NCBI GenBank assembly: GCA_037157565.1
Contig: JAZHRO010000073.1
Span: 17,056,501-17,120,500 of the forward strand
Length of the DNA: 64,000 nucleotides
Reading direction: 5' to 3'
Origin: Thalassia testudinum
Taxonomy: Eukaryota; Streptophyta; Magnoliopsida; Alismatales; Hydrocharitaceae
Part shown: in pieces, positions 33,785 through 45,416 of the stretch
How the letters are laid out: the number at the start of each line of letters is the position of its first letter
Position numbering within the stretch: position 1 is the first letter of the stretch
Position numbers and translations under genes: made by a program
Notes under the pieces: generated by a model
Database searches by the model: none
What the model saw: the letters and a program-made list of their open reading frames with translations, nothing else
What the model was told of the DNA's origin: nothing

Positions 33785-36461
33785 TGTTACGACCCGATTT
33801 CTGAATCCCTACAGGACCCGAGACTGGCTCGACTCAACTAATCCCAAGACCTAGTCGTCCAACAAGAAATAACCAAAAAGCAGGAAAGTAAACCACATTC
33901 ACTATGCTAAGTAACTAACAGTAAAAAGAGTACAAGCAGTAAAGGAAGTAAAAGCTGCTAACAGTACATTTCACCACTACAATAGTAAAACGGAAACAAA
34001 GTACAGAAACGTAAAAGGTAACAAGAGTCTGAACTCACTAACAAAAGAAAGTACTATAACAGGAAGACTACTACTGGGCTTGACTAGGCCTAGCACCCTC
34101 TGCAGCCGGTGACTCGGGCTGCTCAACACCTGGTCCTGAAAAGGGGTTATAAGTAAACAGAGCCAACGAACGCTGAGTAGAGTGGTAACCAACTAACTAA
34201 GGCAGTAAAAGCTAACAAGTAATTTATCTTTTCCAATTACTTTATTTCACAAGTTATTCCTTTTCACCCATTGGTTTATTTTTCAGATCTCTTTCTTGAT
34301 CTCGAATGTTCCTCGTGGGAACGATCTTGATTGCAGTCTTTTCCGAAGAGTAGAAGGCACACGTGGTGCTCTCCTGGTTGGGAGAGTCCCCCGTGGTGAT
34401 CCTACACCCAGTCAACCACCCCAAGGTCATGGACAGACGTAGTGGTGACTACGGCACGCGTGATAAGCGCACGGGTAGCTACCCCGCACTGGCACGCGGT
34501 TAGTCGTTTCTGCTAACGGGTACGCTCAAAGTACAGCACGGAACAATATAGGGCCTAGCCCTCTCAGTAACAGGGGTCTAACCCCTCAGGACCAAACAGG
34601 GGTCTCGTCCCTCCACAGTCCGCGTACCCTCGTCTGACTACCCTGGTTTGCCCAGTGGGCCTAACAAGTTGGTGTAGGGTGGCTAGCTGAACCCCGAGCC
34701 CCGTGGGGTGACAAGCTCTCTCCCTACACTAATAGCTCTCCCCAATACAGTGTACGTGAGGGCCAAGAAGTCGATGCAGAGTGGCCAATCCTAACCCCGG
34801 GTCTCAACCCAAGGGCGGCTAGCTCCGCTCTACACTAAACAGGAGACAGTCGCTCTCCTTGGTACCACGTACTCAAGGGCCAGCACACTTCCCACTCACA
34901 TTTCCAGATCCATTCCATTTATTCACAGAAGCTGTACTCCTAATTCCCTATAGGGTTCATGCTCGTATTTCTCATGCCATTCCATACCAGGTTTCATCAT
35001 TCACCTTTCCATTCTCAGGTTATACACATGCAACTCGTATTTCCATCATTTAACATATACAATAGCTAATGTCACATGTAACTGTTTAACTAGCACAGGT
35101 ATTTCATATTTCACAGGCAGCTCTTGTTTAATAATAGGCAGCTGTTAACATTTCTATTCATTCATTTAAGACTGCAATTTCAAACATGCATACAGACAGT
35201 GCAAGTACTTTTAGTCCTAGGATTCATGCCATATCCTAGGTTTCTAGTTATCCAATTCATATATGCATTCAGGTTTTATAATTAAATTAGGGGAAGACCA
35301 CTCTACCAGACAACCTAGGAGTATTGGAGGCTCGAACGGCAAGCTCTTGTGCCTCAGCAAGCCCTAACCCCGCAACTGATCGAAGTCCTATAACAAGGAA
35401 CATACCACAATGGAACATTCAGAATAGTATAAAAGGCCTTCTAACAAGTAGAGGAACTCACAAGGAAAACATTGATATCTTGTTTGCGTAAAACATACCT
35501 CAAACAGACCCTAAACTGGTAAAAAACAAGACTGCAGACCTAAATCAGATGTCTGGCACAAGGTCTAGACGTCTTAAAAGTAACCAGAAACTCACCTCAA
35601 GTTCTGCGTTGACCTCAGATGTCCAGAACCTCTTCTAGATTGTCTGGACCCAGCTCCAGATGTCCGACCTCTCCTCCGGACATCTGGGAGTGCTTCCAGT
35701 CGTCTGGTAAGCTGTCCAGACATCCGAATCGCATGGGAGGGTGTGTCCCGCACCTTCCCGAAGTTGTCTCTACATGCGACAGACAAAATCCATCGCTTTT
35801 AGCCATGCAGATAAAGGCTGCGATGCGGCCTGCATGGCCGTATCCACAAAAGGAACATACCTTAGCGGTAAGCTGCTTTCAGATGTTCGATGTAGTCACC
35901 AGACGTCCACCCCGTCGTTTGGATGTCACGCCAAACATCTGATTCTGGGAAAATCCCAAAATCATAGCGACCTGCTGTTCTCCCTCGCCGCGCGTAGTCG
36001 CGGCCTCGCCTCCTCGCTTGCAGCTCCGACTGCAGCAAGTGTCGGGGACGTCTCCCCCGATGTGCTCCTCCTCCCGTACGCACTACTCCGACCGTGCGTC
36101 CTCCGGCGAGCCCCCACGAGCTCGCGAGCTCGTGCTCTTCCTCCTCTCCTCACACCACCTCTCCTCGTCTCCACTCTTGCGCTCACTCCTCTCGCTGTGG
36201 TGGAGAGGAAGGGAAGAAGGTGGTTGGGATGAAGTGGGGAAGAGAGGAAGGGGGAGAGGGCCTTTTATAAGGTGCGTTAGGGTTTGGATGGAGGAGAAAA
36301 GTGGGAAAGAGAGAGAAGAGGGGTACTGTCTACGCGCAGTTCACGCACAGGCGCGAAGGCTCGTACCAAAATTTTGATTTCCAGACATCTGGGAAGGGAT
36401 CCAGACGTCTGACCGACAGTCCAGACGTCTTAAAAGGCTCAGGACAGAATGGGTCTTTACA
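33785..36461 (-). repeat. Solo LTR 3 of the Tekay family (TSD GCCAA)
   Basis: 2,677 bp on the minus strand, flanked by GCCAA at 33780-33784 and 36462-36466. Starts (plus) TGTTACGACC, ends GTCTTTACA. It splits LINE ORF2 in its zinc-binding region, and the protein reads through when the insertion is skipped. Many motif copies are decayed to AGATGTCTGG or CAGACATCCG, so it is older than solo LTRs 1 and 4. The arrays lie at 36380-36435 and 35540-35945. Confidence 0.95.
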
Positions 36462-39400
36462 GCCAAGAACCTTCCTTCTGTAAGAACTGGTCATCAACCC
36501 GTCGTGCCTCATCAACCATAGAAAAATCTGGACCTTCAAAGGAATCTTGATCTTCCACAGGTGGGCACAGAACCTATGGTGCTCATCCTCCCCATCGTCC
36601 TCCACCATGGCCACATAAGCTTTGGCCAATGCGTATATCCCTCTCCACCACTCAAACTTGTTAATAACATCTCTAGGCTGAAAGGTTGTCAAGACTTCCC
36701 TTAACCTGTCTGCCTCTTCCCTAGTCCTAGTAGCATGTGATCTACCAAACTGAAGCTTCCACTCTTCAATCTTCATCTGCCACATATCTGCCACTGACAC
36801 CTCCTTCAGATCTGAAGCCTCATAGACCCACGGGTAGGAGTCTCGCAATCACCCAAGTCCACACCAATCATCCTCCCAAAACGCAAGTTTTTCTTCATTT
36901 CCCAACGATGGGGCGAAAAACCCCCAATGATCCCCCATGGCCTTAGACACCAACTTCCAAAAGGGAGATGCATCTGTAGGGTGAACCACATCTCTCAACT
37001 TGGCCAACCTCCCATGTGAATCCCTTACCACCTCTTGCCACATTCCCTCCTCCCCCCTCAATATTTTCACTTAAGGAGGAGTGAATCACTGAATTCTCTG
37101 AGACTCCTTACCCCCAAATCACCACGCTTTCTCGCCTTGCAAACAGTGCACCACTTGACAGGTTGCATGAACAAAGCACTATGTGAAGGCCCTTTCCAGA
37201 AGAAGCGCTTCCGCATGACGTCAATCTTTTTCAACACCGAGTCAGGCGACCTATAAAGTGATATTAAAAAGATGGGGATAGCTGATAAGACCGTGTTAAG
37301 CAGGATCAGTCTTCCCCCTTTGGATAGAAAATGACCACACCACCCCGCCATCTTGGTAGACATCTTCTCAAATAATTGTGACCAATCCTTTTTCTTCATT
37401 CTCTTGGCCTGGAGAGGTAGACCAAGATATCTAATTGGCACGGTAGTGACAGGCATCTGGAGAATCTGGGATAAAACATCCCTCACAGTATGCGCTTCAC
37501 TAAAGCAAATAGGCAAAGAATTCACACTATTTATTTGCGGGTCAGATATCTCACAAAAGATCACCACATACTTCAGGCATTCCGCCTCATACAGTCCACC
37601 CTCAACAAAAAACACTGTATCGTCAGCAAACTGGAGAATGGCATCAACGCTCTCTGTGAGGACAAGGTGTAGCCACGCAGTAAACCTCCCGAACATGACT
37701 TAAAGGCAAAGCGAGCCAAAGTGTCTACTGTCAAGATGAAGACAAGGGGAGAAATAGGGCACCCCTGCTTATCGCCCTTCTGTGGTTGTATCCACTGTCC
37801 CGTGGGCCAACCATTGATGAGTGGCGAGAAAGAGGAAGTGGTAATGCATCTTCTAATCCATTGAACCCAAGTCTTCGGAAAACCCCGCCTTCTAAAAATT
37901 TCCCAAAGGTATACCCAAGAGATTGAGTCATACACCTTTGAGAAAATCACCTTCCATAAAAAAGCCTTTTTCTTCCGTCGCACCTAACCCGATGCTGTTT
38001 CCTGGGCCAGAATAAAAGACTCCTGCAAGGATCTACCTTTCATAAAAGCTGACTACACTGGGCTAATAAGCGACTGCAACGCACCTCTCAAACAGTTGGC
38101 TAACACCCTCCCAATTATCAAATAGATGTAATTCGACAAGGCTATGGGTCTGAAGTCAGACAGAGACTCAGCACCAACCTTCTTGGAGATAAGAAAGAGA
38201 AGTGACCTGTTTATATTTTCCACTTCGAAATTGCTTCTCTGAAATTCTTCAATGACATCCATGACATCGTTCTTAAGCATCTACCAAAACTCTTTGTAGA
38301 ATAGAATAGGAAAGCCATCAGGACCAAGCGAACCTTCAGCTTTCAAGTATTTCAATGCCGTGGTCACCTCCTCCTCACTGATCGTCCTACATGGAAGTTG
38401 CCCCTCCTCTTCACTCAGCCGTGGCATGTCTGAGTTGGAGAGTTCCCACCCCCCTCTTGGGCTTGCACACGTAGTGTCCGTGTAGTACTTATTGGCTAGA
38501 CTACGTAGCTCTATGGGAGAGCCTGCCACCTGATCCCTATAATGAAGCGTAGAGATCAAGTTGTACCTCCTTCTATCACTAGTGGCAGCGTGAAAGAACT
38601 TGGTGTTCGAGTCACTCTCCTTCAGCCAAAGTTGCCATGATTTCTGTCGCCAGTCAACCTCTCTTTTCAGGTCCTCCTTGGCTATGACATTCTGCAGATC
38701 CCTTCTTAGCTTCTGTTCCTCCTCATTAAGCATCCCCTACCCCTCCTTCCTATCAAGATTTTTCAAATCAGTCATCGCCTCTAACCTTTTCTGAGCACAT
38801 ATCTATGATAGGGATTTTTTAAAATCAAATAAGAGCAAACAAAGGCTCCTCAACTTCACAACCAATCGCTAGGTAGCAAAACCCACACCCTCTTGGGCCG
38901 CCCATCGCGATGTCATCATATCTCTGAACCCATCCTCCTTGAGCCAAGACTTTTGAAACTTGAAGTATGTTCCTACCTTGGTCCCCTCTCCACTCTCCCA
39001 AACAAGAGGGGTGTGATCAGAGAAGGGTCTACCCATAGCCACTACTGATGCCAAGTGGTAAGATCTCATCAGGTCCACATTACCCAGAAAATGATCAATT
39101 ATTGATAACAAACCACTACCGTTTTTCCATGTGTACGATGCACCTGAGGAAGGGATTGTTGGTGCTAGAGCACCGCGATCGTTTATTTTGATGATAACAA
39201 AACACCTGTCATTTAACATTTGCACTTGAAGTCTTAGATTTCAGGTCAATTGCAAATGGAGACGTGATTAGACTGAGTTTGAGCTCGCATCCAGGACGGA
39301 TTGGAGGAACTTAACGGAGAATAGAGGAGCTTCGTGAGGAGCGATGGCTTGAAGAAGGAAGGAGATGAAGAATAGGATATAGTTCCTTTTCTTGTACTCT

Positions 39401-39559
39401 ATGTATTCTTGTTTCCTTCATTGCTCTTTATTTTGTTACTTAGATTCATGTTAAAGAGCCTCAAAGAACCCTAATAGTAGTCCTAGGAATACCTGCATAA
39501 CCCTAGGATACTTAGGTTTTCTGTAGAGAACTTAGAAAATCAAAATAGGCTTCAAACAG

Positions 39560-40100
39560 CCTTTTCAGACGTCTAATCTGAAAATCAGATGTCTGATAAA
39601 TACTTTTAAGACGTCTGACTGTTGACTCAGACATCCAATAATATTTAGGCTGGACTTAGTTAGTTCTGTATGATGAAATCAGACGTCCAGACCTTAGTCC
39701 AGACGTCTGGTGACTTCGCCAGATGTCCAATTAGTGGACCGTTGGCTGGCTTAGCAAACACTGAAGGATATGATTGTTAGCCGGTATCAGACGTCCGTAG
39801 AGGACCTCAGACGTCTGATACATGACCGTTTTGCCTTGGTTGAGCCAAAATCTCCTCTCAGAGATTTTCTAGCCATTGTACTCTCTTGGAAATCCATTCC
39901 CGCAGAAAAGTAGGTTTCCAGACGTCCAGACTTAGTTCCAGACGTCCTGTATGTCGTCTGATGACAATGCACTAGAACCCTGTTTAGTTCTGATTCAAGT
40001 CAGGAAGGAAACCCGCTTAAAATCAGATGTTTGACTTTGTTCCCAGACATCTTAAACTTTTTTTCCAGATATCCGATGCCAGGATCAGACGTCTGATAAC
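39560..40100 (+). promoter_or_regulatory. GACGTC palindrome array in the SIRE-like LTR
   Basis: About sixteen copies of CAGACGTCTG(A/G) or one- to two-base variants (for example TCAGACGTCTGAT at 39807, CCAGACGTCTGG at 39696) in 540 bp, ending about 85 bp upstream of the TATA box. This is the same motif that fills the Tekay LTRs, which belong to another superfamily. Confidence 0.8.
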
Positions 40101-40184
40101 CCTGATTTCGGCCTGATTTTCTTAGAGCTTGCACCCAACGGCTATGGAAGCCTTCCAAGGCCTTCCAAAGCCTTCCTAAGGCCT

Positions 40185-40194
40185 CTATAAATAG
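40185..40194 (+). promoter_or_regulatory. TATA box of the SIRE-like LTR
   Basis: CTATAAATAG, with GCACC-like and CCTTCCAAGGCC-rich sequence upstream. Transcription would start about 30 bp downstream, near 40225. Confidence 0.7.
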
Positions 40195-41386
40195 AGGGGA
40201 GCCTTTGTCACTCATAATACACACCAAGACACACCTAGAAACACCAAGACACACATAGCAACATACTTTCCACTCTCTTGTATCCAAGAAAAGCTCTTGC
40301 TCTCCAAGCTCAAGTTCTACATCTAGAGAGCTTCATCCTGTTGCGCACCCACTCTCCCGCCGTAGTTCACGAGAGCACCGTTGCGCCGTCGCGTGGTTCA
40401 CGCATCCGCGTCAAGCCAGCGCACTTCTTGCAAAGGGAAGTTTCCTAATTCCTATAGAAGCTAGGTTTAAATCTTTATTGGCTCTATAGGACTATTTGTA
40501 ATTTACTTTTTCATTTGGTTAGGTATTCTCTTTGCAAATTCTAGTCTCCTTCGTGAGACAAAATCCTTCTCGTGAAGAGAAGGGTTTGAGGTACGCTACC
40601 CTCGTATAAAGTAGCGTGGTTGTAATTGAAGTTGTACTACCCTCGTTTAAGTAGTACGTTAGTGGATTTGATCAACTTGATTGATCGAAAAATCCTAACT
40701 CGAGAGGGTTAGGTGGTGGTTTTCACCCGATTTGGGTTTCCACCTAAAATTCATTGTCTTTTGTGTGATTGTTATTTTGTGAGGTTTTTTATATTTTATT
40801 TCCACACTTTATTGTGTCACCCCCTCCTACCAGGGAAACTACAGGGATATCTGTCAAATCTAAATCAGGAATCACATTCTAGAAGCCAAGTGTAGAGGTG
40901 TCTGTCCTACAATCTGGCCTATCATCAGAAAAAAGCATGGCGTTAAAGTTGCCACCCACCAACCATGCTACACCCTGCACCCAACCAGCCATGTCCCTTA
41001 ACTCGTCCCACAACAACAGTCTATCGCTCTGAGTGCATGGCCCATACACTGAAGTCACAAAGATAGCCACGTTATCCGAATCCTTGATAATTACAGGTAA
41101 TAGAAAATATGCCAACCTTGTTATCCTCCAGGAGAAGAGAGTTAGACCTCCACCACACGCAAAGGCCTCCCGACCTCCCAAACGACCCAATACACTTCAG
41201 CATAGTCTCTCCCCTCTTTAGTGGAAACCACGTCTCCACCTCATCACCTTCAATGTGCATCTCCTGTAATAGCGCACAGTCAATCTTCCATTCACTAAGA
41301 TATCTGGCCAAGAACTTCATTTGTTGCGGTCCTTTAGACCCCTAACATTCCATGTTAGGACTCTCAACATCCAAGAGTCTGTTTAT

Positions 41387-44300
41387 CCTCGTTTGATTCA
41401 CCCATGCATATGACCTTTACAACGTTGGCAACCTGATTAACATCAATTCTCGAAGACTCGCGGTTCCAAGGGTTGTATCTCCCCCTACATGACGAGCCCC
41501 ACGAGGTGGAGCGTCCAAACTTGCATTATACACTCCCCCCTCAGGCGTAGAAAAAACAAAAGTGGTCCAACCATCATTCACATTTTGCTGCTCTGGAGGC
41601 ACGATTTCCTCGCCTACACTGGATGTCCGAAGCATTCCTTCCTTGTGGATTACCATGGCCTTGTCATTCCTGCAATCCATCTCACCACTATCACCCATCT
41701 CCCTTCTCCCCTCATCTGTTCCGCCTGTGAACCACCATTGTTTACTCGCTTTGAATGCGTTTTAAAATCTGCATTGTAGTATAGGTGACCAAAGCAAATT
41801 TAACAATTAAATTTATATAACTCAAAATAAAAGTATTCTGAGGTCGTTCGTTAGAAGCAAGCTAATGAGCAAATACCACTATTTGATTGAGTGCAAATGA
41901 CTTACGTAAACTTGTAATATGGACTTAACCTTAAAAATAGAACAAGTTCACAGTCGTATTCTATTATACAATTTAAATATATAAAATCAAATAGGACAAA
42001 TATTATGATCAATACTCAATAAATATTATTAAACAAATAATCGTTAAGTATTTCTCTACTTAGGCACAAATGTCCATCAACAAAGATGTTTGGCGAAATA
42101 TAGCATTAAAAATCACTTAAAAATAAGTTTGGAACCAAATCTAAGAAGATTCACAAAGCTGCCCTTGTATTGTCGCAAAAAGGTCCCTACAGCCTTACGA
42201 AATGGTCCCTGTAGATTTTTTTTTTCTTTCATTCAGGTCCCTCCTAGTAGACCTCCTCTCTTCTTCTTCTTCTCCGGTGAGGGTCGTCGAAGATGGAATT
42301 CGCGCGGTGGATGGGGTCGGTGAAGGGCTTGTTTAAGAGTCTTATTACTCATCGAGGTGATGACAAAGATTGATCGATGATCTGCGATGGAGACGGTGAA
42401 CGAGGATGCCGAAGTTGGAGAAGACAGTGGACGTCGATGTCCTCTCCGACGAGGGCCTACACACCAAATACAAGGTCTTTCGACCTCCAATCAATCTCAA
42501 AAGACTCGGGAGATCTTCCCAAGTCAAAGCCCTCTCGTTATTGTGAGAAAGCGTGGGTGTGGTGGTGAGGCGGTGAGCTTCAAAGAAGCTTGTCGGCGGC
42601 AGCATGATTGGAGGTGGTGAGGTGTCGAATGAAGAAATCAAGGAGTGGGAAGATTTAGAGGAACGTGGAGGAGAAAAATCCTAAGGAAATTAGAGGAAGA
42701 GAGACATGGAAACCGACGGTGGTGGTGGGTCGCTGGCGATGACTTCAGGAACGAAATCGGAGCGGAGGAGAGGACGTCGGAGGCCAAAGCTTCGCGTGAA
42801 GCTTCGTGGAGTGAAGGGGAAGCAAAGCCCCTTATCAATTTCTACGATAAAGTAGCGGATGAGGATGGCGAAGAAGCTCCGAGGTGCTTCAACAACGGTG
42901 GTTTAGAAGGAGCAAGAAGAGGTGGGAACAAGGCTAATTGAGCACGAAATGTATCCTTAAGAGATGAGGAACTTAAATAGAGGGAGGGCCGCATGAAGAA
43001 ATACGTAGGAGAGAGGCAACAAATGCCACAAAACTCATGAAACAGCGAGTCCTTTGACCATGGATTGTGCTCTCCACACGTGGTCAATCGCGACGATCTC
43101 ACCTTCGTTCAATGTGGGATCAACTAAGGACCAATTTTTATTTAGAGGTCGTGGCCAATTGAGATCTGGATTGGTCGGAAATCGAGCTCGAAGCTCGACG
43201 AGGAGGTCATTCATGGCTTGTTGCTGGGAGGGACGAAAATGTGAAGACGATGATGAAGTTAGGGGGTCATTTGCAAGAAAACTTGAGAATTAAGGGCCAA
43301 ATTGCATACTAAGGGAAGATGAAGCCCAAATGAACCCAAGTTTTTATGGTAGCCTAATTTAAGTCTAAAGAATTCAATTATGACTTTAATGAGTTTTAAT
43401 GGTATTTGCATGGTCAATTTACATTTTGACCCAAAAATGTACCACACACCCACCTATAGTTTTATTTTACATCAAAATAAGTTTCGATTGTCAAATCGAC
43501 TGTGTCAAATCTTATAAAATACTTTTAATTAGTTTTTGAAAGATTTATATTACATTTATTTCTATTGGAACTATTTTAATTAAAGTGAGTTAGAAATTTG
43601 TCAATTTGATTAAGGATTAACATTCAAATTGAATGTAAATCTTAAATTATTTAATGCCAACCCACTTTTAGGATATTTAATTTCAATTAACCTTTGATTA
43701 GCCATAAGTTCACCCTCCAACTATTCTGAATTTATAATTGTCTGTAAAAATTGTAGAATTATCCCCAATTTTTATCAATTTCTCTTTCTTTCGTCTTGAT
43801 TGAGTTATACCTTTTAATGTGTTAATCTTGTGAATTTAACCTTAGGACCTAGCCATATTATGTTAGATATAGTGAATGATGGCAATGCCATCAACCATTA
43901 ACCTTCATCTTCTTTTGATTGCTACTCCCTGAGGCTTGCGTTTCCTGCACCACCACTGGATGCCACTACATCTCCTCTTCCCTCTTGTTTGCCACATTCT
44001 CTTCCCTTCCCATCTCCTTTTCCACCACCAGAAACACACGAACATTGATAGAGAGAAGCCAGGAAGAACCCCCACATCTAAGGATAACCTTCTCGTGGAA
44101 TGGCCCACCATGTCTTAGGTTAACCTTTACTTCCACAAAACTGCCATCTCCTTCCTCTAGTCCAACAACCGAACCTTCTTTCAATGATGCAAAACTTGCA
44201 ATAACACTCTCCACCACAGCGTTGGAGAGCAAATGCAAAGGTAGACCTCTGATCACAACTGAGCCTTCCCTGGTGAAAACACACTTAGGGGGTCTTTCAC

Positions 44301-44988
44301 TCAAAGCCCCATCAAATGGAGAAACCATTTGCCACATAATGGAAATAGGACCAAAACACGACGAATGGAACTTCAAAACATCCATGTCAACCTCTGATAA
44401 ACCAAAAATCAGGAACCTCAAAGGGTTCAACAACGAGATCTTCCACATCGACGAGGACAAGGATAGGGACATTGCAAAACCTTGGAGATCAACCAAGGAT
44501 GGTGCACCAGCCATGATCTCTCCAATGAGAGATCCCTGTAGAATCACTTCCACAGCAAGGACGTTCGGTGAAAGGGGAACCTTCACGTCTAGAGAGGGCA
44601 TTGCAGGAGGTGACGGAGGTTGCCATGCATGTCCCCTCTGCGTGCATCCCATTTCTCGTTGTGGTATCCAATGATCCACACCCATAGACTTCGCATGGCG
44701 GCTATAGTTCGGACCATCTCCACATTGCGCATTTGGAACGCCACACTGGTTCTCCTGATTGCCCCATCTCCTGCATGTTCCTCGCTTGTGCCCCAGCCCT
44801 CTGCATGCAAGTCACACAAGGGCGTTGCGACATACAGCCACCACATGCCCCCTCTCCCTACACCTAAAACACAACACTTCTCCAAACCCTTGCCGACTTC
44901 CTCCTCTCACATCACCCCAAGTTCCACTACCGTCACCACGCTGACCGGCGAAGCTTGCCCTCTTTAGATCTTCTTCTACCTCCCCTCC
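41387..44988 (-). pseudogene. LINE ORF1 (gag-like, two zinc knuckles), broken
   Basis: The minus-strand RNA-binding protein of the LINE. It reads EEDLKRASFAGQRGD from about 44960. Zinc knuckle 1 is CFRCRERGHVVAVC (CX2CX4HX4C, 44871-44830). Knuckle 2 is ...LACRGLGHKRGTC, where the first Cys codon is a TGA stop (about 44815). Downstream, in another frame (44685-43966), come KISLLNPLRFLIFGLSEVDMDVLKFHSSCFGPISIMW and IRGLPLHLLSNAVVESV, which resemble the globular domain of plant LINE ORF1. The frame then passes stops and is split by the LTR at 41775-43893. The C-terminal part (41698-41387) includes NVNDGWTTFVFSTPEGG and ends just before the ORF2 start. Two knuckles N-terminal to the globular domain is unusual but known in some plant L1 elements. 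Confidence 0.7.
41775..43893 (-). repeat. Old Athila-like LTR inside LINE ORF1
   Basis: On the minus strand it starts TGATGGCATTGCCATCA (43893-43877) and ends ...ATACTACA (41775). Its right part aligns in words with other Athila LTRs here: TAATTTAAGTCTAAAGAATTCAAT and GGTCAATTT at 43355-43420, GGTCCCT at 42230. Its left part has CTGAGGTCGTTCGTTAGAAGCAAG (41841-41864), a decayed U5 signature. The flanks TGCAT and ACCAT agree only partly, so the target duplication is not proven. The central 42240-42930 block is GC-rich and gives several overlapping ORFs without recognised domains. Confidence 0.55.
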
Positions 44989-45416
44989 AACGTCTTACAA
45001 CCCTCATCCAGTCGCCATCGTCGGGACCCCCTCTCTCACCCACTCTTGATGCCATCCAACCTTCAACTCGCGCACTCACTCCCTATGTTGCAGATCGACG
45101 CCACACCTAGACCGACACCGCCTTACGTCGCTACAGAGTGCTATTGAACCAACACTGCAGCCCTACTAGTCTTGTGCTTACCGTCACCGTCGCGTGAAGG
45201 TCGATGCCCCGCTCTCGCATGGAGGAGGTCATCTGGACTGCGACCGCACAAAGCTCATCGCCACAGTACCTAATCACCCGGACCAATGCATCGCCAAGTT
45301 GCTGCAACCCTGCAAGCCCTTGCACTCATTGTCGCCGCCGCGTAGGGACCGATACCTCGTGATCGCATAGAGGCTAGGTTTTTCGCTTGGATAAATATAA
45401 TCTTTTAAGTTTACAT

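Larger units (their letters stand above)
39157..40832 (+). repeat. SIRE-like Ty1/copia solo LTR carrying a GACGTC array
   Basis: 1,676 bp, TGTTGGTGCTAGAGCACC...CACCCCCTCCTACCA. The start followed by TTTTGATGATAACAAAACACC and the C-rich end are typical of SIRE/Maximus-type copia LTRs. The flanks are GGGAT (39152-39156) and GGGAA (40833-40837), a 5 bp duplication with one mismatch. It splits the LINE endonuclease domain, which is continuous when the insertion is skipped. A strong TATA box CTATAAATAG lies at 40185-40194. There is no internal region, so it is a solo LTR. Confidence 0.88.
33399..41370 (-). pseudogene. LINE ORF2 (endonuclease, reverse transcriptase, zinc-binding domain), broken
   Basis: Start ATG at 41370 gives MLRVLTWNVRGLKD, the usual N-terminus of the plant L1 endonuclease. 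Endonuclease pieces: 41320-40833 (LLQEMHIEG, SVYGPC, VGGNFNAML) and 39151-38870 (SGASYTWKNGSG, IDHFLGN, FSDHTPL), separated by a SIRE-like LTR. RT: PCRTISEEEVTTALKYLK and GPDGFPILFYK (38400-38281), DFRPIALSNYIY (about 38170), GDKQGCPISPLVF (about 37770), catalytic FADD in ILQFADDTVFFVEG (about 37630). The C-terminal zinc-binding region reads SSYRRKVLG up to 36462 and resumes at 33784 with TPYVSCPLCGFEEDDAHHLF after the Tekay solo LTR. Several frameshifts and stops; not functional. The intact family protein nicks the target and primes cDNA synthesis there. Confidence 0.88.
33389..45388 (-). mobile_element. L1-type LINE, near full length, with target-site duplications
   Basis: On the minus strand the element runs from about 45388 (5') to a poly(A) tail, seen as T10 at 33389-33398. 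The flanks are GGAATAAATATAATCC (33373-33388) and GGATAAATATAATC (45389-45402), a target duplication with a one-base indel. ORF1 (zinc knuckles) and ORF2 (endonuclease, RT, zinc-binding tail) are in the expected order. Three LTR insertions split it: 33785-36461, 39157-40832 and 41775-43893. Removing them leaves about 5.5 kb, normal for a plant L1. The LINE landed in the right inverted repeat of the Mutator-like element. Confidence 0.88.
29490..45416. mobile_element. Mutator-like (long inverted repeat) DNA element, split by a LINE and a solo LTR
   Basis: A ~210 bp terminal inverted repeat. The left arm is 29490-29700. The right arm is 33184-33388, continued at 45403-45416 because a LINE inserted into it. 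Shared words in order from the outer end: ATGTAAAC, the TTTAT-AAAGG region, ATAGATG, TGTGCTTGT or CGTGCTTGT, TTTGCA, ATTGCTC, TATTTAAATA or GCTTAAATAA, and GGACTGAAAAGTAA or GGATTGAAAAGTAA. I estimate about 70% identity. The interior without later insertions is only about 0.8 kb and CT-rich, with no transposase. Long diverged inverted repeats suggest a Mutator-type non-autonomous element. I found no clear 9 bp target duplication. Confidence 0.6.

Noticed and set aside
36301..36483. Fusion frame joining LTR and LINE sequence (also the minus frame 36330-36848)
   Set aside because: It reads across the insertion junction at 36461. The LINE part is real, but the LTR part is not coding.
42230..42941. 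Possible captured gene in the LTR at 41775-43893
   Set aside because: Several overlapping frames exist on both strands, but no protein motif was recognised. It is equally well explained as the GC-rich U3/leader region seen in other Athila LTRs.
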